Shown here in pieces: positions 58,186-64,000 of a stretch of DNA of 64,000 bases. The notes below the pieces were generated by a model. The model was given only the letters and a program-made list of their open reading frames with translations. It was not told the DNA's origin and made no database searches. The stretch comes from Acanthaster planci (taxonomy: Eukaryota > Echinodermata > Asteroidea > Valvatida > Acanthasteridae): assembly GCF_001949145.1 (NCBI RefSeq), contig NW_019091392.1:319812-383811 (forward strand), read 5' to 3'. Position numbers and translations under genes: made by a program. Position 1 is the first letter of the stretch. Each line of letters begins with the position of its first letter.

Positions 58186-58410
58186 ATGGAAGAAAAAGAT
58201 TACACATTCAGTCATACAAGTGGATTTCAGTGTAAGTTGTGCGAATTGAAAGTGATGGTCAAAAACTTATTACAGACACATTTGTGGGACAGGTCACAAC
58301 ACAGGCCAGGAAAGATGCATCGACTAAAAATTGCCATATCAACCACCACTTTACGGCACTTTTTTTTCTGGACCTTTCCGCGGTCATTTCATGAGCTATA
58401 TAGTTTTTAA
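58186..58410 (+). CDS. Candidate exon with C2H2/U1-like zinc finger
   Basis: ATG at 58186 opens 74 codons. FQCKLCELKVMVKNLLQTHL then WDRSQHRPGKMHRLK has the C-x2-C...H-x5-H spacing and LL-THL...H style of U1/matrin-type or BED-like fingers, which bind nucleic acid. The C-terminal part (TTTLRHFFFWTF) is probably read-through into noncoding sequence. Such single fingers start many host and transposon proteins. No downstream partner exon was identified. Confidence 0.35.
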   Translation: MEEKDYTFSHTSGFQCKLCELKVMVKNLLQTHLWDRSQHRPGKMHRLKIAISTTTLRHFFFWTFPRSFHELYSF

Positions 58411-58793
58411 GATTCACCTCCATTTCGGGTACCCCCTCCCTCCGCTTTTATAAATGCCAGATCCACAACCAGTAACCTCAGAAGTTAAGGTCAGAGAGCT
58501 TTGCCACATCACAAAAAATTGTACTGTCAGCCCTCTCAAGATTTGTCAGATCCTACATGTAGAACACTACTTAAGCAGTATCCTTGTTCCTCCTATTTCT
58601 GTGCACCTAACGCTTTGAAACAAGATTTCCAGAAAACTACAATGCAGTTGAAATCTTTCAGAGGTGACATTAGTTTTACAACTCACAGTCTGTCATCAAA
58701 CCAATTTTACAAACAAGTGACTGCTTTTTGTGCCCAGGAGTAGGCAACTTTTATTGGCTTCGACCACGTGTGTGTGACAATTCCTGCCTACAT
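58411..58793. other. Unassigned spacer
   Basis: A plus frame from 58501 lacks motifs. Nothing else seen. Confidence 0.35.
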
Positions 58794-58797
58794 TTAA

Positions 58798-58982
58798 CCC
58801 CTTCGCACAGGGAGGCAGCTAGACACACCATAAAAATTGAGATCCTCAGCCCACTTTTCAGCCACTTTCTTCTCGGCCCACGCTCGAGTGAACACAGTGA
58901 AAGAAGGCAGACCCTGGCTCTTTTATATATGGTAATTGGTCTTGGAGTCGGCTTTCAGGAAGAAATTTCCAGCGTGAAGGGG
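58798..58982. mobile_element. Short TTAA MITE, family S, copy 1 (185 bp)
   Basis: TTAA at 58794-58797 and 58983-58986. Termini CCCCTTCGCACAGGG and GCGTGAAGGGG are complementary over CCCCTTC-C. No coding content. Same termini and size class as the 60.27-kb copy. Confidence 0.75.
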
Positions 58983-58986
58983 TTAA

Positions 58987-60262
58987 GCAGCTGGGGCTCT
59001 TTCAAATCTGTGGTGGCTAAGACATGCTACACGAGATACATTTATTGAAAGGGCGAGTCCTGCTGTTTAGCATTGTAAAAGCACAGCTTCTTTGAATTTT
59101 GAAAGCAATTTTTAACAAGCTTCCAATCTTCCAGTATGCAGTAGTCATTTCAAGTTCAACTGAATAAGAGGTTCTGCCCTAGATAGCGGACACACTTCCT
59201 GGCAGATGTTATACTTTTTGCACTCAGCCCAACTCTTCATGCATAAGGTGGGATCACAAGTATGTATGCAGCTTTTCATGGTTAAAAGAAGAATGCTGTA
59301 AAATCTGTACTGCCTTGTGTGGTTATATTCATGGTTCCAGATAGCTGCCACAGATCCCAACAAATCTGCACCAGTTTGCATTCAATTGCCCCCCCCCTGT
59401 TCTTGCAGTTATGACAGTTTGAAAATTGAAGGTTTCACAAAAGGTGGATTCTGAAGAGGATTCTAGCACTCATTATTCATAAAGTGGGCCAATCAAGTTA
59501 CTGTGCACTAACTGGTAGCCAATCAAAGCCCACTGTTTTAGTCAATCAGGCAAGGGGTTAGATTACTTCTACAAGATTACATCAGTCAGGCAGTGCTAGT
59601 TTAGGAAGGAAATTCTCATGTGCCGATCATTCTGTCACAGCTTGTTGGGCGAGCTGGCTCAATTTGCCCACCACCACCCCAGCACGTGCCTTTTTGAAGA
59701 ATGTTTGGTTTTAGTGGCGTTTTTTAGCAGGATTCAAAGATNAGCCACTTCCTAATACATACAAGATGTGGAATGTATCTTTACTGTTATGATACATTGT
59801 ACATGTATGTACCAATGAAGTTATTGTTGACATTGATGTTTGCCATAATACACTGTAATTTGTAAGGGGTCAGCCACACCCTCTTATATACCCAAAGGGG
59901 TGGGGTGCTGTATGTTTCATAGCACAACCAGCGCTGACCCTAAAAAGTTGGATGGATCATTGTATTATTTCATGATTGCTCCTGGGGCCTGGGAGACCAT
60001 TCATTTATGATTGGCCTGTAAGCCAAATAACAATAGATGTACCTGTACATGTACATCGGACCTGGGAGTCCTTTGTTTGTTTGATGTATGCTTTGGGGCC
60101 TACCAGCCCATAACTGATGCCAGCTTGCCAAAAACAGATTCGGTATCTGGCAAAATAATAAATAATAGATGCTCTGGCAAGAGTCAGGAAAATAATTCGT
60201 CTGGAAGTTTGTTCATTTGTGAGTCCGAGTACAAGGGAGCTTGTCCAAAAGGTTGTCGTGGT
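58987..60262. other. Unassigned region between the two short MITEs
   Basis: No supported gene. Contains one ambiguous base at 59742, a C-run (59385) and ACATGTAC-rich words near 59805 and 60050. Confidence 0.4.
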
Positions 60263-60266
60263 TTAA

Positions 60267-60445
60267 CCCCTTCGCTACGGAGGACTGCTACTACACCACC
60301 AGTCGTGTGAAGATTAGTGCATATCACACACAGTCCATTCACCATGCAGCTGCTGGTTCAATGGGGCCTGCTGCTGGACAAAGCTCTCCATTCAGGGCAA
60401 ACCACAGCCAGCAGTCGCGGTCAAAATAATCCCACCATGAAGGGG
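60267..60445. mobile_element. Short TTAA MITE, family S, copy 2 (179 bp)
   Basis: TTAA at 60263-60266 and 60446-60449. Termini CCCCTTCGCTACGGAG and ACCATGAAGGGG. Internal similarity to the 58.8-kb copy beyond the termini is limited, so they share ends more than body. Confidence 0.75.
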
Positions 60446-60449
60446 TTAA

Positions 60450-62600
60450 CCGTGCCCGGTCACCGTGGTTAAGAGCTGTTGCAAGGAACTGCGGTGACCA
60501 CATTGAAGTTTACTCATGCCAAGAACATTTATTGAGACAGCTGAACGCAGGGGATGAACGCAGCTGTTATGTTGATCGTGTCTTGAATTCTGTGTGCGAC
60601 TGCGGTCAACCCGAACATTCTATGCCTGGTCAAAGACAGATGCTCAGTGTACACATGCACATGTTCATGTATATCTTCTGGTTATCCTTGGAATGTGGGT
60701 GCCGCAAAACGTCGGGGACATAAATTCTTCTCAGAAAGTCACAAAAAGCAGATTCTGAATATGCTACAAAGGTGATCTGCGCAATGCCCAAAAATATATA
60801 TTTTACTCGGCGCAACGCCGAATCACACACACAGAGAGCGCTATCCAGTAATATTTCCATACTCGCGCAGGTGTTGATGTAGATGAACATGTATTGCATT
60901 GTTTTCACACATGTGTACACCCAGACTCGTGCAAGAATAACGATGCTACTTTTTGTCACTTAGTGAAAATAGAGAAACACAGAGGCTAAGCTTTTGTTTG
61001 TTCACAGTTACTATGAAATTAAACAAAATTTCGCTTTGAAACTTTGCTAATTTGTTCTTTACATTAAAGGAAGTTCACTGGTAGGGAAAACTACAGATTG
61101 ACAAATTTTCAATTTTCCGCCGGTGGGTTTTGTCACTTCGTGAAAACGCCAATGAATTAATCAAATTACCTATGCATTTAGTATAATAAAATTCATTATA
61201 ATATGAAAAATGTTAATGTGCATGTGAGATTAAAAAAAGGCAACTACATGTGAAAGTACTGATCCAGGGATTTTTGAAAGGCTTCCGATCGCCATGGATG
61301 ACGACGAAAGCTAAATAGCATGCACATGTAGGCCCGTGTGTACCTGCAAGAATGTGAAGACTCATCAACTGACGCCCCCATCCATGTAAGTAGTCTCCCC
61401 AAATACAAATTGTGCCATGGAGAGACATTTTTATTTTATTTTCCTGCTGTCTTATGATTTTCGACACAAGCTGCATGACACGAGTTATCGATAGTCCGAG
61501 TTCACTCGCCCACCATGTGGTGCAGCAGCTCGCATGCGAGATGGTCGCTGAAGAAGCATGATGTCATGAAGGAATACATGTATTGTAATTGGATAGCTGT
61601 GTCTTGCAAAATGTGCGTCATGAAAATGCACAGTCTCATTGGCGGGTACGCTAGATCTTTTGTAGCAATATACCTAATTCAGTGTTGGGTGGTAAGTTGG
61701 GCTCTTGAGATGTGAGAGTAGTCAAGTGAACTTATTTGGCTGTATTTTTATCAGAATTGGGAAGAGACTTTTTGTTTTGACATTTTTGTAATCAATGTAA
61801 AAAAACATTGATTTTGGAATCATGCTTTATGCTTGTCATGACTACAGGAGACTGGCAAACGATGTCTGTGTATCACATTGTAAGAATGCATGACGCATTT
61901 GGAGGGGCGGGTGGATTAGCCTCTTGCTGCATCTGGAAATTTTGTGGAAACACGCTCATTTCGAATATGAGCAATACATCAATGAATACAGAAAACACAA
62001 ATATAGACACGATATCACTTTTTGTGCATGAACCTGCAGAAAAATATGTGATGGTATTGGTTTTTTCTGACTTGCAACTGTACAGCTGCAGTCATATTCA
62101 ATGTACATGTAGTGGAACGTTCTCAACCCTTTTGGCAGGAATTGTACACTGACTAATTGCCGCATTTCCCTCATGCCTTTTTTGCCAACAGTTCAGCCCA
62201 GTGCGAACCAATGTGATATACTGCGCACGTGTTTCCACCACGATTCGCAAACGCTCATTATAAATGGGTCAGTTCATATTCAGTGTAAAAGCCAACACGT
62301 ACGCAAAATTTCAAGGTCAGCCTCGCAAAGTTGAACTCACGTATCTCTGGCAAAACATCGCTACAAATTTTTCATAACATCGTATTCGCTTTATTTTTGC
62401 ATTCGCCTGAAGTATGGACCCGCCTTTACACTTTTGTGAGTGTATATTAAATTTGCTCTTTCCTCTTGCCCTTCACCAAAAACGTACCCAATGGCCAATT
62501 GACCATATTGGTATACATCTATTAAAGAAGAAAAAGTCCGGGACAAAAATAGCCACTTTATTCACCACTTAAACATGTACATATTCTATAAACTGTTAGG
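60450..62600. other. Unassigned AT-rich region
   Basis: Similar short phrases TTTGTCACTTAGTGAAAATA (60952) and TTTTGTCACTTCGTGAAAAC (61127) occur 175 bp apart. No gene supported. Confidence 0.4.
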
Positions 62601-62601
62601 A

Positions 62602-63212
62602 GTCATCTCAAATTTAGTCCGGGATAAGTTGAGGATAAACTGTGGAAGAGTGTTGCGGTGGAATGTTGATGGCTACTGGAAATTTCCCCACAATCTCCCC
62701 CACATAAAGCTGTTAGTATTTGTTTATACAGTCTCTATCCCCCCCACTCTGTGGCAGGCCACTCAAGGACACTTGTGGTTTTGATGACAGACAAGCCACA
62801 GGCAAAGGACTGCACTCCTTACTCAGAGCTTTTTGAAACTTATCCAACTGTATCATTTGGAACAAATATACATCAACCCTTTCATAAAATATAAAGCTAC
62901 TGCAGGTTTTTTCTTCTCCTGGAAAGCTATGGTCTTACTTCAGGCACATACAACTTTATTGTATTTAATATGGCAATGTTACTGCACAAAGGACATTAAC
63001 AAGAAGAGATCGGGTACAAGCCCTGTATTTCAATAAATATTCCTGTAAATTGTGTAATATCTTTTTTCTTCGCCAAAAAATCATGGCGTAACATACGGGG
63101 AGTTCCCCTTCCCCTCAATAAATGAACTGCTACTTACAGGGAAATTGTGGGGAAAGTATTCACTCTCCCCATCATTTTACCGCAACTTGTCCCAGACGAG
63201 ATTTGAGATGAC
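62602..63212. mobile_element. Inverted-repeat element, about 610 bp
   Basis: GTCATCTCAAATTTAGTCCG then GGATAAGTTG (62602-62631) is mirrored by CAACTTGTCCCAGACGAGAT then TTGAGATGAC (63184-63212). Partial pairing continues inward through the GGGGAAA/TTTCCCC stretches near 62685 and 63152. A short open plus frame from 63145 spans the right arm and is not informative. No target duplication is evident and the superfamily is unknown. Confidence 0.55.
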
Positions 63213-63779
63213 TTTTAAGTCTAAAAACTCACTTGAAGCGCTTCTCAAAGTAGCTCTGGGTAAAGACCTGGAGGTCACTGGCATAATCAGAAAATATTAT
63301 GTATGGGGTGTTTCTTTGTACGATCATAAACTCTGGAATAATTTGAATTTTACTCCAAAACAAAGTAACAAGAGACAAAAAAATCTAAAGCAGAAAACGG
63401 TTTGCTTTCATTAAGCATTGGGGAAAAAATACTCACTTGAGAGGCTAAGACGTGCAAGATTTCTGAAATACATGCTCAGTCTTTGTTTTCAGATTGAAAG
63501 ACTTCATTCTGAAATTAACCTACCCCCTTCTACCTGAAAATTACACCCAAAAAAATGACGACTAATTATCATTTTCTTAGACAAAGAAGAATTCTAGTTC
63601 CCTCTCGTGTATCAGAATAAAAGTAAAAATTATCCAAAATCTGCAAAGAAAAAAATCCCCTAAAATTCTAAACAGTGGGTTCCAAGAATTGCTGGTGGTT
63701 CTCCTCAAACATTTATACAAAGTATTTCTTTGAGATTGGATAGCAAGCTCCAATCGGAATACCAGAAGTCGTTGGGAAT
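63213..63779. other. Unassigned AT-rich flank
   Basis: No feature seen. Confidence 0.4.
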
Positions 63780-63783
63780 TTAA

Positions 63784-64000
63784 CCACTACCAGCCGCGGA
63801 CTCCGAAATCGGAGCCGTATGGTTTATGTGTGGCCGGGGTCTCCGACCTCGGACAAAGGAAACAGGGCCCTGTAACAAAAGACCGTACTCTGAACAAAAG
63901 ACCAGGCTGCTGGGCATTACCGGCATTTTTCACTCTCAAAAGTAGTGATAATCCAGCGTTATTTTGAAACCGTATACCAGGGTTTGGGGCATTTAGAGCA
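63784..64000 (+). mobile_element. TTAA-target DNA element, family T, copy 3, truncated by window
   Basis: TTAA at 63780-63783, then CCACTACCAGCCGCGGACTC. Downstream it follows copies 1 and 2 in order: AACAAAAGACCGTACTCTGA, CTGCTGGGCATTACCGGCAT, TTTTTCACTCTCAAAAGTAG and GATAATCCAGC. The right end lies outside the window. Confidence 0.8.

Noticed and set aside
63145-63414. 89-codon plus frame near the right end
   Set aside because: It spans the arm of an inverted-repeat element and lacks any recognisable motif.

Overview
This is eukaryotic, almost certainly animal, DNA. It has candidate exons with introns, a tRNA-derived SINE, and LINE, BEL/Pao, DIRS and Penelope-type retroelements. There are no operons, bacterial genes or CRISPR arrays. 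The mix of tyrosine-recombinase (YR) retroelements, PIF/Harbinger-like and TTAA-target DNA elements, moderate A+T content and frequent ACATGTA words suggests a marine invertebrate, perhaps amphioxus, another deuterostome or a lophotrochozoan. That placement is inference. Ns at 2846, 25010-25024 and 59742 point to a draft assembly. I find no complete, confidently recognised host gene; the window is an intergenic or intronic archive of mobile elements.

Layout. 1-7068: two blocks of a 231-bp satellite flank a 1.95-kb decayed cassette encoding a tyrosine recombinase and an SGNH hydrolase. 9862-11291: the integrase end of a BEL/Pao retroelement, with a stop codon at the catalytic Glu, then the edge of a 3' LTR. 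12.7-13.1 kb: a frameshifted exon-like block. 14565-15356: a PIF/Harbinger-like element with 41-bp perfect inverted ends and TTA duplications. 20.6-22.8 kb: mini- and mesosatellites. 23.2-24.26 kb: a DIRS gag fragment. 24.4-26.9 kb: a broken ORF from an unclassified transposon-like family. 29.4-33.2 kb: a tandem-repeat block rich in CRE-like and E-box palindromes, ending in a cluster of hairpins. 33.6-34.4 kb: a DIRS 5' fragment. 35.3 kb: a tRNA SINE. 36.3-37.5 kb (minus): spliced-looking, cysteine-rich candidate exons. 39.5-41.1 kb: hAT-type transposase remnants. 44.5-50 kb: two near-complete TTAA elements of one family, one of them cleanly inside a LINE, plus a Penelope-like scrap. 51.0-51.6 kb: candidate exons. 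51.7-57.9 kb: an inverted-repeat element abutting a nearly full-length minus-strand DIRS element with a 405-codon gag ORF. 58-64 kb: two short TTAA MITEs, a zinc-finger-like ORF, another inverted-repeat element and a third copy of the large TTAA family, cut by the window end.

The coding pieces do not form a pathway. Most are relics of independent transposition systems, several nested so that their order of insertion can be read. Candidate exons at 12.7, 36-37.5, 51 and 58 kb are the only hints of host or undescribed genes and rest on splice signals and open frames alone.
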